In this document: positions 14,993 to 24,909 of the stretch, piece by piece | Layout: every line of letters starts with the position of its first letter | How positions within the stretch are numbered: position 1 is the stretch's first letter | Origin: Flavobacterium erciyesense | GTDB taxonomy: Bacteria > Bacteroidota > Bacteroidia > Flavobacteriales > Flavobacteriaceae | Reading direction: 5' to 3' | DNA length: 61,027 nucleotides | NCBI RefSeq assembly: GCF_018069925.1 | Contig: NZ_JAGPXB010000018.1 | Location: forward strand, 1 to 61,027 | Position numbers and translations under genes: made by a program | The notes under the pieces: model-generated | Seen by the model: the letters and a program-made list of their open reading frames with translations, nothing else | The model's database searches: none | Told to the model about the DNA's origin: nothing

Positions 14993-17690
14993 CATTGAAC
15001 TTTTACTGATACTAGCGCTCTATTTGTCAATTCTTTTTTTTATTGCCTATTGGTCTGAAAAAAGGAACCATTCTAAATGGACCAATAATCCTTACGTTTA
15101 CTCTTTTTCATTAGCTGTTTATTGTACCGCATGGACCTACTATGGCAGCATTGGCGTAGCAGCCGAATCAGGATTAGGTTATTTACCCATTTATGTAGGA
15201 CCGATACTCGTGATTCCAACTTGGATTATTATCCTAAAAAAAATTATCCGCATATCCAGAGTCAATAAAATATCGAGTATTGCCGATTTTATCTCGTTGC
15301 GGTATGGCAACAGCCGCTTTTTAGGCGCGTTAGTAACTCTAATTTGTATCGTGGGCATTTTGCCTTACATCTCTTTACAGCTAAAATCTATTTCGGATAC
15401 TTTTCATATTGTTACCCAAACCGATGCAACTGACAATATTTTTACAGACACCACGACCTACGTGTGCCTTGCCTTAGCCTTATTTGCTTCGTATTATGGA
15501 ACAAAATATGTAGATGCATCTGAAAAAAGACGTGGTATGATTACTGCCGTTGCGATGGAATCAATTTTGAAACTCGTTTTTTTCTTAATCGTTGGTTTGT
15601 ATGTAACTTATTTCGTGTTTGATGGCTTTGACGATATTTATACCAAAGCCGCAGTACTCAAAGACTTTGATAAAAAGAATACCATCGGCGGTATTACCAA
15701 TGGTATCAATTGGTTTTTTCTGTGTACTTTATCCATGTTTGCTATCTTTTTATTACCGCGTCAATTTCACAGTGCGATTGTTGAAAACAACAAAGAAAGT
15801 CATGTTCGCACGGCCGTGTGGCTCTTTCCGCTGTACTTGTTACTTTTTAACATTTTTGTATTCCCGATAGCTTGGGGAGGCAACATACTTTTTGAAGGAC
15901 AAGGCCTGAACTCTGACACGTATTCATTGTTAATTCCGCAATTTTTTGACAATACCACTTTAACCGTTATGGTTTTTTTAGGAGGTTTCTCAGCTGCAAT
16001 ATCCATGATTATTGTTTCGTCAATTGCCTTAGCTACGATGTTAAGTAACAATTTGTTAATTCCGTACGGTTTTATCGGTTCACTAGAAAATGCTTCGCAG
16101 CAAAAAAACAACAAACGCATCGTAAACAGCCGAAAAATAGGCATCTTTATGCTGATCATTTTGGCGTATGCCATTTATCGCATCTTCATTCTAGATTATT
16201 CATTGGTTTCCATCGGTCTTGTTGCTTTCGTAGTGATTGCGCAACTGGCACCTTCCTTTTTTGGAGCTATTTTCTGGAAAAGAGGATCTAAAAATGGTGC
16301 TGTAACAGGAATTGTATTAGGCTTTCTGACTTGTTTTTACACCTTACTTATTCCTTACGCAATTGGAATTACAAAATCGACTAGTCTTTTTATTCAAGCA
16401 GGTCCGTGGGGAATCACGCTTTTAAAACCATTTCAACTTTTTGGATTGGATTATTTAGACCCGATTCCGCATGCTTTTTTCTGGAGCTTACTAGTTAATA
16501 TTTTGAGTTACGCCGCAGTTTCTGTAAGTTTTAAAGGCAATTACCGAGAACGCAATTATGCAGAAATGTTTGTAGATATTGACAAATACATTACCAATCA
16601 CGAAAATGCATTTGTTTGGAAAGGAACCGCATACATCAGCGATATTCAAAAAGTGTTACAACGATTCCTTGGCGAAGACCGAACCAAACGTGCCTTAACC
16701 ATTTTTAACTTAAAGTACAATATCGATAAAGATGTAACCACTGCCGATGCCCGTTTTATCAAATTTGCCGAAAATTTACTTACCGGACACATCGGGACAG
16801 CGTCTGCCAAAATACTAATTTCGAGTGTGGTGAAAGAAGATAAAATCAGTTTACCCGAAGTTTTACGCATCCTCGAAGAGTCAAAAGAAAACATCATTAT
16901 CAATAAAAAACTAACTGACACATCCAATGAACTGAAAATCATTTCAGAACAACTTAAAACAGCCAATCAAGAACTCGTCAACAAAGACATTCAAAAAGAT
17001 GAATTTTTAGACACCGTAACACACGAATTGCGTACGCCAATTACTGCCATTCGGGCTGCAAGCGAAATTTTGCATGACGATGACGAACTTCCAGAAGAAT
17101 TACGCAAGCAATTTTTGCAAAATATCATCTCGGAGTCGGATAGATTAAACCGCTTAATTGATAAAATATTAGATTTAGAAAAGTTTGAAACGGGCAAGCA
17201 AAAAATCTATTTGTCAAAAAACAACTTATCAAAAACCATTTCAAAAACCATTAACTCAGTCAATCAATTACTTAAAAACAAAAACATTGCGATAGAATTT
17301 AATGCCGCTAACTCAGAGATTAAAGCTTTTTACGATGAAGAACGCATTGTGCAAGTGGTACATAATTTATTATCGAATGCCATTAAATTTTGTGCTACCA
17401 CCAATGGTAAAATAACCATTTCGATAGAAGAAAAAGAGGAACATGTTGAAGTAAAAATGAACAACAATGGCAAATCGATTGCTGCTGAAGATGCCGATGC
17501 AATATTTGACAAATTTTATCAATCCCGAAATCAAAATATTAAAAAACCAATTGGTAGTGGATTAGGATTAGCTATTTGCAAACAAATTATCGAACACCAT
17601 AAAGGAACTATTTGGGCCGAAAAGGAGCAGCAAGAAGGAGCGACTTTCGTTTTCACCCTGCCCAATTACCACACCACCGAAAAAAATTAA
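14985..17690 (+). CDS. Na+/solute symporter fused to a STAC domain and histidine kinase (CbrA/CrbS-like)
   Basis: This 901-residue protein joins three parts. Residues about 1-515 are a 13-helix SLC5/SSS symporter (YCTAWTYYGSIGVAAESGLGY, then ISSIADFISLRYG, LPRQFHSAIVENN). Residues about 535-640 fit the STAC linker seen in such fusions (VWKGTAYISDIQKVLQRFLG, LLTGHIGTASAKILISSVV). From about 670 a kinase core follows: H-box FLDTVTHELRTPITA with His680, N-box VVHNLLSNAIKF, G-box SGLGLAICKQIIEHH. It lacks a C-terminal receiver; the next gene supplies one. In gammaproteobacteria CrbS and CbrA control acs and carbon use. Neighbouring prpE and acs genes suggest an acetate/propionate sensor here, which is inference. 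Confidence 0.92.
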   Translation: MNSIELLLILALYLSILFFIAYWSEKRNHSKWTNNPYVYSFSLAVYCTAWTYYGSIGVAAESGLGYLPIYVGPILVIPTWIIILKKIIRISRVNKISSIADFISLRYGNSRFLGALVTLICIVGILPYISLQLKSISDTFHIVTQTDATDNIFTDTTTYVCLALALFASYYGTKYVDASEKRRGMITAVAMESILKLVFFLIVGLYVTYFVFDGFDDIYTKAAVLKDFDKKNTIGGITNGINWFFLCTLSMFAIFLLPRQFHSAIVENNKESHVRTAVWLFPLYLLLFNIFVFPIAWGGNILFEGQGLNSDTYSLLIPQFFDNTTLTVMVFLGGFSAAISMIIVSSIALATMLSNNLLIPYGFIGSLENASQQKNNKRIVNSRKIGIFMLIILAYAIYRIFILDYSLVSIGLVAFVVIAQLAPSFFGAIFWKRGSKNGAVTGIVLGFLTCFYTLLIPYAIGITKSTSLFIQAGPWGITLLKPFQLFGLDYLDPIPHAFFWSLLVNILSYAAVSVSFKGNYRERNYAEMFVDIDKYITNHENAFVWKGTAYISDIQKVLQRFLGEDRTKRALTIFNLKYNIDKDVTTADARFIKFAENLLTGHIGTASAKILISSVVKEDKISLPEVLRILEESKENIIINKKLTDTSNELKIISEQLKTANQELVNKDIQKDEFLDTVTHELRTPITAIRAASEILHDDDELPEELRKQFLQNIISESDRLNRLIDKILDLEKFETGKQKIYLSKNNLSKTISKTINSVNQLLKNKNIAIEFNAANSEIKAFYDEERIVQVVHNLLSNAIKFCATTNGKITISIEEKEEHVEVKMNNNGKSIAAEDADAIFDKFYQSRNQNIKKPIGSGLGLAICKQIIEHHKGTIWAEKEQQEGATFVFTLPNYHTTEKN

Positions 17691-17693
17691 AAG

Positions 17694-18056
17694 ATGAAAA
17701 AGATTTTAATTGTAGACGACGAACCCAACATTGTTATGGCCCTCGAATATACTTTCAAGAAGAATAATTTTGAAGTTTTTATTGCTCGAGATGGTCAAGA
17801 AGCATTGGATATTTTAAGCATTCAATTGCCAGATGTGATTATTTTAGATGTAATGATGCCCATGGTAGATGGTTTTGCTACGCTAGAACAAATTAAAAAA
17901 GACGAGCGACTCCAGAATTGCAAAGTCATATTCCTGTCGGCAAAAAACAAAGATAAAGATATCGAGAAAGGTCTTGCGCTTGGAGCCAATTTATATGTAG
18001 TAAAGCCTTTCTCTGTTAAAAAACTAGTAGAACAAGTTCATGAATTAATAGATTAA
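17694..18056 (+). CDS. Single-domain response regulator (receiver only)
   Basis: This 120-residue protein is one CheY-like receiver. The acidic pocket is DDE at residues 8-10, the phospho-acceptor is Asp52 in IILDVMMP, the Ser/Ala switch region is LSAKN, and the conserved lysine is Lys104 in VVKPFS. There is no room for an output domain. It starts 3 bases after the symporter-kinase stop, so the two form a pair. Without a DNA-binding domain it must act by protein contact or as a phosphate relay, unlike CrbR/CbrB, which carry output domains. Confidence 0.93.
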   Translation: MKKILIVDDEPNIVMALEYTFKKNNFEVFIARDGQEALDILSIQLPDVIILDVMMPMVDGFATLEQIKKDERLQNCKVIFLSAKNKDKDIEKGLALGANLYVVKPFSVKKLVEQVHELID

Positions 18057-18072
18057 TTACGCCTTATAAACC

Positions 18073-19971
18073 ATGAAATACAACGAAATTTATAACCACA
18101 GCATAAGCGAACCAGAGGCATTTTGGGCTGCACAAGCCGAAAAAATTGATTGGTTCAAGAAACCACAAACTATTTTATCTCAGGACAAAAATGGTTATCC
18201 GCAATGGTATCAAGATGGCGAATTAAATATTTGCTATCTCGCATTAGACAAGCATATTGCCGATGGATTTGGTGATCAAACAGCATTCATCTATGACTCG
18301 CCAGTAACACAAACCATACAAAAATTCACTTATTCAGAAGTTCATTCAGAAGTAGCCTGTCTAGCAGGAGGATTGTTGTCTTTAGGATTAAAAAAAGGAG
18401 ACACAGCCATTATTTACATGCCCATGATTCCGCAAACGGCCTTTGCCATGCTGGCTTGTGCTCGTATTGGCGTGATACATTCTGTTGTATTTGGCGGTTT
18501 CGCACCTCATGAATTGGCTATCAGAATAGACGATTGCAAACCTAGAGCCATCATTACAGCCTCATCGGGAATTGAAATCGACCGATTAATAGCCTACAAA
18601 CCATTGGTGGACGAAGCCATTGAACTCGCCAACCACCGCCCTAAAAAAGTAATTGTTTTTAATCGAAAACTTGGAGCTAGAATTCCCTTCAAAAAGTACG
18701 ATGTTGATTATGACGCCTTGGTGTATGGCTCTGACGAAACACCTTGCGTGGCCTTACCTTCTAACCATCCTTTATACATTTTGTATACTTCAGGAACAAC
18801 TGGTAAACCTAAAGGAATTGTTCGCGACACAGGTGGTTATGCAGTGGCATTGACTTTTTCAATGAAACACATTTACAATGTGGAGCAGGATGAAACGTTT
18901 TGGGCAGCATCTGATATGGGTTGGGCCGTAGGACACAGTTATATTTTGTACGGACCTCTCTTAAACCGCAATACGACAATCATTTTTGAAGGAAAACCAA
19001 TAAAAACTCCCGATGCCAGTACTTTTTGGCGCATTATTTCAGAGCATAAAGTAGGCACCATGTTTACGGCTCCAACTGCCATTAGAGCCATCAAAAAAGA
19101 AGATCCAGATGGAATATTTATCAAACAATACGATTTAAGCTGTCTTAAAAATCAGTTTTTAGCAGGTGAACGTTGCGACCAAGCTACGATTGAATGGTAC
19201 CAAAAACACATCCCAATTCCTGTGATTGATCATTGGTGGCAAACAGAATCTGGTTGGCCAATGATCGCAAATTCAATAGGCATTGAAGCACTTCCTGTTA
19301 AACCGGGCTCAGCAACAAAAGCAGTTTGTGGATATGATATTAAAATTTTTGATGAAAGCGGAAAAGAATTAGAAGCTAACGAAGAAGGCCTTGTAGTAAT
19401 CAAATTGCCTTTGCCACCCGGAAATTTACTAGGAATTTGGGAAAACGAGACCCGCTTTCAAGCCAGTTATTTTAGCAAATTTGACGGTTATTATTTGTCT
19501 GGTGACGGCGGTTACAAAGATGAAGATGGTTATCTGTTTATTACTGGAAGAACTGATGACGTAATTAACGTGGCTGGTCATCGCTTATCAACCGCAGAAA
19601 TGGAAGAGGTTGTTGCCTCACATAACAATGTAGCCGAATGTGCTGTAATTGGCATTCATGACGACTTAAAAGGCCAAGTACCGCTAGCATTAATTGTAGC
19701 CAAATCGGGAAGTACTATCGAGCAATTTCAGTTAGAATATGAAATTGTAAATCTGGTTCGTAAGCAAATTGGTGCTGTTGCTTCATTGCGAAGAGTAGTA
19801 CTTGTAGATCGATTGCCCAAAACAAGATCTGGTAAAATTTTACGCAAAATGATGCGCAGTATTGCTGACGGTGCTGAGTTTAGTACTCCATCTACCATCG
19901 ATGACGAAGCCATAATTGACGAAATAAAAAACGCATTGCAACAACATAAAATAGGAATATACAACACATAA
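18073..19971 (+). CDS. prpE: Acyl-CoA synthetase, propionyl-CoA synthetase-like
   Basis: This 632-residue AMP-forming ligase has the P-loop YTSGTTGKPKGIVRDTGG, the DHWWQTESGWPM motif and the C-terminal acylation-site region LPKTRSGKILRKM. TSGTTGKPKGIVRDTGG and TESGWPM resemble propionyl-CoA synthetases (PrpE, ACSS3) rather than Acs, which carries TETGGIM as in the next gene. It should make propionyl-CoA, and perhaps acetyl-CoA, from the acid, ATP and CoA. It starts 16 bases after the receiver gene and is followed by acs after 15 bases. The gene symbol is a best estimate; substrate preference needs assay. Confidence 0.82.
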   Translation: MKYNEIYNHSISEPEAFWAAQAEKIDWFKKPQTILSQDKNGYPQWYQDGELNICYLALDKHIADGFGDQTAFIYDSPVTQTIQKFTYSEVHSEVACLAGGLLSLGLKKGDTAIIYMPMIPQTAFAMLACARIGVIHSVVFGGFAPHELAIRIDDCKPRAIITASSGIEIDRLIAYKPLVDEAIELANHRPKKVIVFNRKLGARIPFKKYDVDYDALVYGSDETPCVALPSNHPLYILYTSGTTGKPKGIVRDTGGYAVALTFSMKHIYNVEQDETFWAASDMGWAVGHSYILYGPLLNRNTTIIFEGKPIKTPDASTFWRIISEHKVGTMFTAPTAIRAIKKEDPDGIFIKQYDLSCLKNQFLAGERCDQATIEWYQKHIPIPVIDHWWQTESGWPMIANSIGIEALPVKPGSATKAVCGYDIKIFDESGKELEANEEGLVVIKLPLPPGNLLGIWENETRFQASYFSKFDGYYLSGDGGYKDEDGYLFITGRTDDVINVAGHRLSTAEMEEVVASHNNVAECAVIGIHDDLKGQVPLALIVAKSGSTIEQFQLEYEIVNLVRKQIGAVASLRRVVLVDRLPKTRSGKILRKMMRSIADGAEFSTPSTIDDEAIIDEIKNALQQHKIGIYNT

Positions 19972-19986
19972 AATACTTTACTAATC

Positions 19987-21894
19987 ATGAGTTACTATCA
20001 AATAAACAACTTAGAAGAATACTTTAAGCATTATAAAAAATCTATTCGTGAACCCAAAAAATTCTGGGACAAAATTGCTGCCGAAAATTTTACTTGGTAC
20101 CAGCAATGGGACAAAGTAGTCGACTTTAACATGGCTGAAGCCGAAATTAAATGGTTTACCGGTGCTAAAGTAAACATAACCAAAAACTGTATTGACAGGC
20201 ATCTTGCAAAAAAAGGTGACAAAACAGCTATCATTTTTGAACCAAACGATCCTAATGAAGAAGCCTTGCATATTTCGTACAACGAATTGTACGAGCGCGT
20301 AAGCAAAATGGCCAACGTGCTTCGTGATCAAGGCATTGAAAAAGGAGATCGTGTGTGTATTTATTTGCCAATGATTCCGGAATTAGCCATTGCAACTTTA
20401 GCATGTGCCCGTATCGGAGCGATTCACTCTGTAGTTTTTGCAGGTTTTTCGGCCTCGGCAGTAGCAGCGCGAATTAATGACAGTGCGTGTAAAATGGTAA
20501 TCACTTCAGATGGTGGTTACCGCGGTAATAAAACAATAGACTTAAAAGGCATTGTTGACGAGGCTTTGACAACTTGCCCAAGTGTTGAAAAAGTTTTGGT
20601 TGCTAAGAGAATTCACAGCGAAATTGATATGAAAGATGGACGAGACCAATGGCTCCAACCTTTATTAGATGAAGCTATTGATAATAATGTAGCTGAAATC
20701 ATGGATGCCGAAGATCCCTTATTTATTTTGTACACATCTGGCTCAACGGGAAAACCAAAAGGAATGGTACACACCACTGCAGGTTATATGGTCTACTCTG
20801 CCTATACATTCAAAAATGTTTTCAACTACCAAGACAACGATATTTTTTGGTGCACCGCTGATATCGGATGGATAACAGGTCATTCTTACATTTTGTATGG
20901 GCCTTTGTTAAACGGAGCTACCACAGTTATTTTCGAAGGCGTTCCCTCCTATCCTGATTTTAGTAGATTTTGGCAAACCATCGAAAAGCATAAAGTAACG
21001 CAGTTTTACACCGCTCCAACAGCTATTAGAGCTTTGGCTAAAGAGAGTATCGAATATGTTCAAAGATACCAATTGACCTCCTTAAAAGTAATAGGATCTG
21101 TAGGTGAGCCTATCAATGAAGAGGCTTGGCATTGGTACAACAACCACGTGGGTGATAAAAAATGTCCTGTTGTTGATACGTGGTGGCAAACCGAAACTGG
21201 TGGTATTATGATTTCGCCACTTGCTTTTGTCACTCCAACCAAACCAACTTACGCCTCTTTACCATTACCGGGAATTCAACCTGTATTAATGGATCCAAAG
21301 CGAAATGAAATCGAAGGCAATCAAGTAACAGGTAGCTTGTGTATTAAATTTCCGTGGCCGGGAATTGCACGCACCATTTGGGGTGATCATCAAAGGTATA
21401 AAGAAACCTATTTTTCAACCTTTCCAGGAAAATATTTTACGGGTGATGGCGCTTTGCGTGACGAGGTTGGGTATTACAGAATCACTGGCCGCGTAGATGA
21501 TGTTGTCATTGTTTCAGGACATAATTTGGGAACCGCTCCAATTGAAGATGCAATTAATGAACACCCTGCAGTTGCTGAATCAGCTATCGTTGGTTTCCCG
21601 CACGATATTAAAGGAAATGCTTTGTATGGTTTTGTGATTTTAAAGGAAACCGGAGAATATCGCGATAGAGATAACCTAAGCAAAGAGATTAACCAACACA
21701 TATCCGATCATATTGGACCTATTGCTAAATTAGATAAAATTCAGTTTGTATCTGGGTTACCAAAAACCCGTTCTGGAAAAATCATGCGTCGAATTTTGCG
21801 CAAAATTGCCGAAGGAGATGATACCAATTTTGGTGACATTACCACTTTGCTAAATCCTGAAATCGTAGACGAAATCAGGCAAGGAAAACTTTAA
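19987..21894 (+). CDS. acs: Acetyl-CoA synthetase (AMP-forming)
   Basis: The 635-residue enzyme activates acetate to acetyl-CoA through acetyl-AMP. It has YTSGSTGKPKGMVHTTAG (P-loop), DTWWQTETGGIM (adenylate and acetyl-pocket motif, with the Trp that limits chain length), YFTGDGALRDEVGYYRITGRVDD (hinge) and LPKTRSGKIMRR, whose Lys is the site regulated by acetylation in homologues. Length and motifs are standard. It is the last gene of the sensor-ligase unit and ends at a strong hairpin. Confidence 0.95.
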   Translation: MSYYQINNLEEYFKHYKKSIREPKKFWDKIAAENFTWYQQWDKVVDFNMAEAEIKWFTGAKVNITKNCIDRHLAKKGDKTAIIFEPNDPNEEALHISYNELYERVSKMANVLRDQGIEKGDRVCIYLPMIPELAIATLACARIGAIHSVVFAGFSASAVAARINDSACKMVITSDGGYRGNKTIDLKGIVDEALTTCPSVEKVLVAKRIHSEIDMKDGRDQWLQPLLDEAIDNNVAEIMDAEDPLFILYTSGSTGKPKGMVHTTAGYMVYSAYTFKNVFNYQDNDIFWCTADIGWITGHSYILYGPLLNGATTVIFEGVPSYPDFSRFWQTIEKHKVTQFYTAPTAIRALAKESIEYVQRYQLTSLKVIGSVGEPINEEAWHWYNNHVGDKKCPVVDTWWQTETGGIMISPLAFVTPTKPTYASLPLPGIQPVLMDPKRNEIEGNQVTGSLCIKFPWPGIARTIWGDHQRYKETYFSTFPGKYFTGDGALRDEVGYYRITGRVDDVVIVSGHNLGTAPIEDAINEHPAVAESAIVGFPHDIKGNALYGFVILKETGEYRDRDNLSKEINQHISDHIGPIAKLDKIQFVSGLPKTRSGKIMRRILRKIAEGDDTNFGDITTLLNPEIVDEIRQGKL

Positions 21895-21904
21895 CAGAAA
21901 ACAA

Positions 21905-21938
21905 AAAAAGGCTGCTTTACAATTAAAGCAGCCTTTTT
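21905..21938. terminator. Bidirectional rho-independent terminator
   Basis: AAAAAGGCTGCTTTA pairs with TAAAGCAGCCTTTTT over 15 bases around a short loop. It lies between the convergent acs and alpha-amylase genes. Confidence 0.92.
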
Positions 21939-21956
21939 AAATTATAGCAAATAGGT

Positions 21957-24845
21957 TTAGTTTTTAAGTAACTTCAACACTTTTTCTGCATTGTTTTCAT
22001 TTGTAGCCTTTACGATATAAAGCCCTTGATTCAAATCGCTTACTGAAAAGGATTGTCCTACATTTCCAGTTCCTTTGAAGCTTTTAACCAATTGACCCGT
22101 AATCGAATAAACCTCTACTTTTACAATTGGTTCATTCAACGTAAAATACGAAGCTGCTGGATTAGGATACAAAACCAAAGTTTCTGCTTTTTCATAGTCA
22201 GCAATAGCTAAAGTAGCCGTTTTGTTACCATAAATTCTGAATTCTCCTGGTTGCAAAGTAATGGTTTGCGAAGTACTAATTACTGTTAGTGGTGTATTGT
22301 CCATTAAATTATACCATGTTCCAGTATAAGGAAAACCAGAAGGTACATTTTGAGCAATTACATTAAAGTTTGCCACAATCAACACGTCTTTTAATTGAGT
22401 TGACGCAAGATCGTTATTAGTAATTTTAATATTTGGGAATAATGAACTACTGTTGTTAATAGTCGCCGTTCCTAAAAACACAGGCTCCATGGTTTTCAAA
22501 GTAATCATTTTAGCCCAATCATCGTAAATTTTACTTCTGTTAGTATCACCTAACCAATTGCCTGTCCATTGTGGTTGTGGTTTAGTGTCTAGTTTACAAT
22601 CTCCAGAAGTAGCATCTGACGGAGAGTTTACAGTACCATTGTTACAAGAAAAGATCGATTTTTCCCATCCTAATTCGCCAAACTGCCAAATCATTTTTGG
22701 TCCCGGAACCAAAAGAGAAACCGCACCTAGCGCCGACATTCTTGACAAGGCCACATTCAAATTCTTTACATCATGGTTTGCATTACTTGAGTTACCTGAT
22801 TGCAGATTGTTGTACATCAAGCGTTCCTCATCGTGACTTTCAGCATAACCCATCAAACGGTGTGCGTTAAAACCACGGCTGGAAGCATTCATTCTAAAGA
22901 TGTTTCCAGAATTCCCTTTTGAAAGATTGTTGTAATCAAAAGTCATAATTCCCCACATCATTACACCTTTGCTAGGAGTTTCATTCAAACGATAATTAGC
23001 CCATTGTTGCTCTTCATCATTACCTCCTAAATGTTCGAAAATCACGTAATGTGTAGGATCCAAATTCCAAGAATAATCAGCATACTTACGCAATACATCT
23101 ACACGATCTTGTTGTCTACTACCAGTACAATTTTCTTGACCGCCCGGCACATTTGCAGGACAATTTTGTGTAAAACCTTTGGTTAAATCCCAACGGAAAC
23201 CATCAATTTTATATTCTTCTACCCATTGTTTAATAACGCGTTGCACATAATTTTGAGTTCTTGGTTGTTGGTGATTAAAATCTTCACCTACACTATAACT
23301 ATGCATTGCTGTAGTATTAAAATAGGGATTCTCAGTAGATGGAGAACCCCAACCATCACCATCGGGATCATTCATCCACATACGAAGCATCGGGTTTCTA
23401 CCAAAAGCGTGATTCAAAGCCACATCTAAAATAACAGCAATTCCGTTTTGATGGCACAGATCGATAAATTCTTTCAACTTATCTGATGTTCCATAAAATT
23501 TATCCAATGCCATATGGAAGGAAGTATTGTAGCCCCAGCTTTCGTTACCTTCATACTCCATTACGGGCATTAATTCGATTGCATTAATTTTTAAATTCTT
23601 GAAATAATCGATTTTATTAATCAAATCTTGATAACTGCGGTTGGCATCAAAATCACGAACTAACAATTCATAAACCACCAATTTTTCTTTAGCGGGTTTA
23701 ACAAAATTGGTTGTTGCAGCACTCCAAGCATATGGCGCTTTACCTGTCTGTAGGACGGTTACCTCACGCTCCTGACCCGCAGGATAAACCGGCATATTAG
23801 GATATTTTGCAGCAGGAATACCACCATCATCAAAAGGAGATAAAACTAAGGTAGAGTAAGGATCAGCCGTTTTTACTAAAGATGGTGTTCCTGCAATTGG
23901 AGTTTGATCAACTACCCAATACTGATAGGTATAATTCACACCAGATGTTAAACCTGTCAATTCTAACCAAAATTTAGTAGAACTTGGATCTTTTTTCATG
24001 GCATACGCTGCGGTGGGTTGCCAATTATTAAAACTTCCTGCTACATACACAAAGTCTTTAAAAGGAGCATCTAAAACCAATGTCGCTTTAGTTGCATCAC
24101 TTGATTTGTAATTAATACCATCAACTAAACCAGCAGGAATTGCTTCGCTAACCGCATTTGGATTTACAATAGCACTGAATTTTTTAATGATTACAGTACT
24201 TCCTTGCGTTACTTGAAGTTCGTAATTTTGATTAGCTGTGATGTTGCTATGACTAAAACTATAATTAGCAGTAGCAGCATTAGTATTAAGTGTTACTCCA
24301 TTTGCTTTAAGCACATAACTCGCAGTGCCTCCACTATTGTTGGCTGCAATATTTAGACTCCCAGCAGAGGCAATGATAGTAGCACTATTTTCAGCAGGAC
24401 TAGTTAAGTTAACCTGAAAAACACCTACATCAACTAAGTGATCTTGCGATTTTTTGTCGCCCGTTCCGTCTTTGGCCTTTACCAAAAACCCAATTCTACC
24501 AATTGATGCTCTGTTATAAAAAACGGTTGGCGTAAAAGTTTTAGTGTAGGTATCAGTTGCTGAGTTGTAGGTAAATCGGTTGGCTTCGTTAGAGGAGGTC
24601 CAAGAACCATTGGTAGGACAATCTTGCAAATTAGCTCTATTGATATCGAAAGACCAAGACCAAAGATACAAGGCATTACCTGTAACACCCCATAAAGCCT
24701 CATTTACAGAAGAACCGTTTATGGTAATGGTTATAGAAGTAGTCGCCTCAAAAGTAGGTGGACTAATTGAATAAGGTATGTTTTGTTGTTGTGCTGAAAC
24801 AGTAACTCCTAAGCACAAAAACAAAAAGAGTAGTATTTTTTTCAT
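21957..24845 (-). CDS. Secreted GH13 alpha-amylase with T9SS C-terminal sorting domain
   Basis: The 962-residue protein starts MKKILLFLFLCLGVTVSAQ, a signal peptide. Beta-rich N-terminal domains follow, then a CBM48/E-set-like domain (FVYVAGSFNNWQPTAAY). The GH13 barrel contains ILDVALNHAFGRNP, DGFRWDLTKGF (nucleophile Asp), VIFEHLGGNDEEQ (acid/base Glu) and YAESHDEERL (third acid). The C-terminal 80 residues (VLYPNPAASYFTLNE, then GLYIVKATNENNAEKVLKLL) are a type A T9SS sorting domain, so it is exported across the outer membrane. An ATG 39 bases upstream is rejected because it precedes the signal peptide. It follows the SusE/F-like gene and should start extracellular starch breakdown. Confidence 0.93.
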   Translation of the reverse strand: MKKILLFLFLCLGVTVSAQQQNIPYSISPPTFEATTSITITINGSSVNEALWGVTGNALYLWSWSFDINRANLQDCPTNGSWTSSNEANRFTYNSATDTYTKTFTPTVFYNRASIGRIGFLVKAKDGTGDKKSQDHLVDVGVFQVNLTSPAENSATIIASAGSLNIAANNSGGTASYVLKANGVTLNTNAATANYSFSHSNITANQNYELQVTQGSTVIIKKFSAIVNPNAVSEAIPAGLVDGINYKSSDATKATLVLDAPFKDFVYVAGSFNNWQPTAAYAMKKDPSSTKFWLELTGLTSGVNYTYQYWVVDQTPIAGTPSLVKTADPYSTLVLSPFDDGGIPAAKYPNMPVYPAGQEREVTVLQTGKAPYAWSAATTNFVKPAKEKLVVYELLVRDFDANRSYQDLINKIDYFKNLKINAIELMPVMEYEGNESWGYNTSFHMALDKFYGTSDKLKEFIDLCHQNGIAVILDVALNHAFGRNPMLRMWMNDPDGDGWGSPSTENPYFNTTAMHSYSVGEDFNHQQPRTQNYVQRVIKQWVEEYKIDGFRWDLTKGFTQNCPANVPGGQENCTGSRQQDRVDVLRKYADYSWNLDPTHYVIFEHLGGNDEEQQWANYRLNETPSKGVMMWGIMTFDYNNLSKGNSGNIFRMNASSRGFNAHRLMGYAESHDEERLMYNNLQSGNSSNANHDVKNLNVALSRMSALGAVSLLVPGPKMIWQFGELGWEKSIFSCNNGTVNSPSDATSGDCKLDTKPQPQWTGNWLGDTNRSKIYDDWAKMITLKTMEPVFLGTATINNSSSLFPNIKITNNDLASTQLKDVLIVANFNVIAQNVPSGFPYTGTWYNLMDNTPLTVISTSQTITLQPGEFRIYGNKTATLAIADYEKAETLVLYPNPAASYFTLNEPIVKVEVYSITGQLVKSFKGTGNVGQSFSVSDLNQGLYIVKATNENNAEKVLKLLKN

Positions 24846-24909
24846 AGTTATAAATATTTGTGTAAGAAAGAAAAGGGCTATCAATTGACAGCCCTTTCTT
24901 AATAACGAT

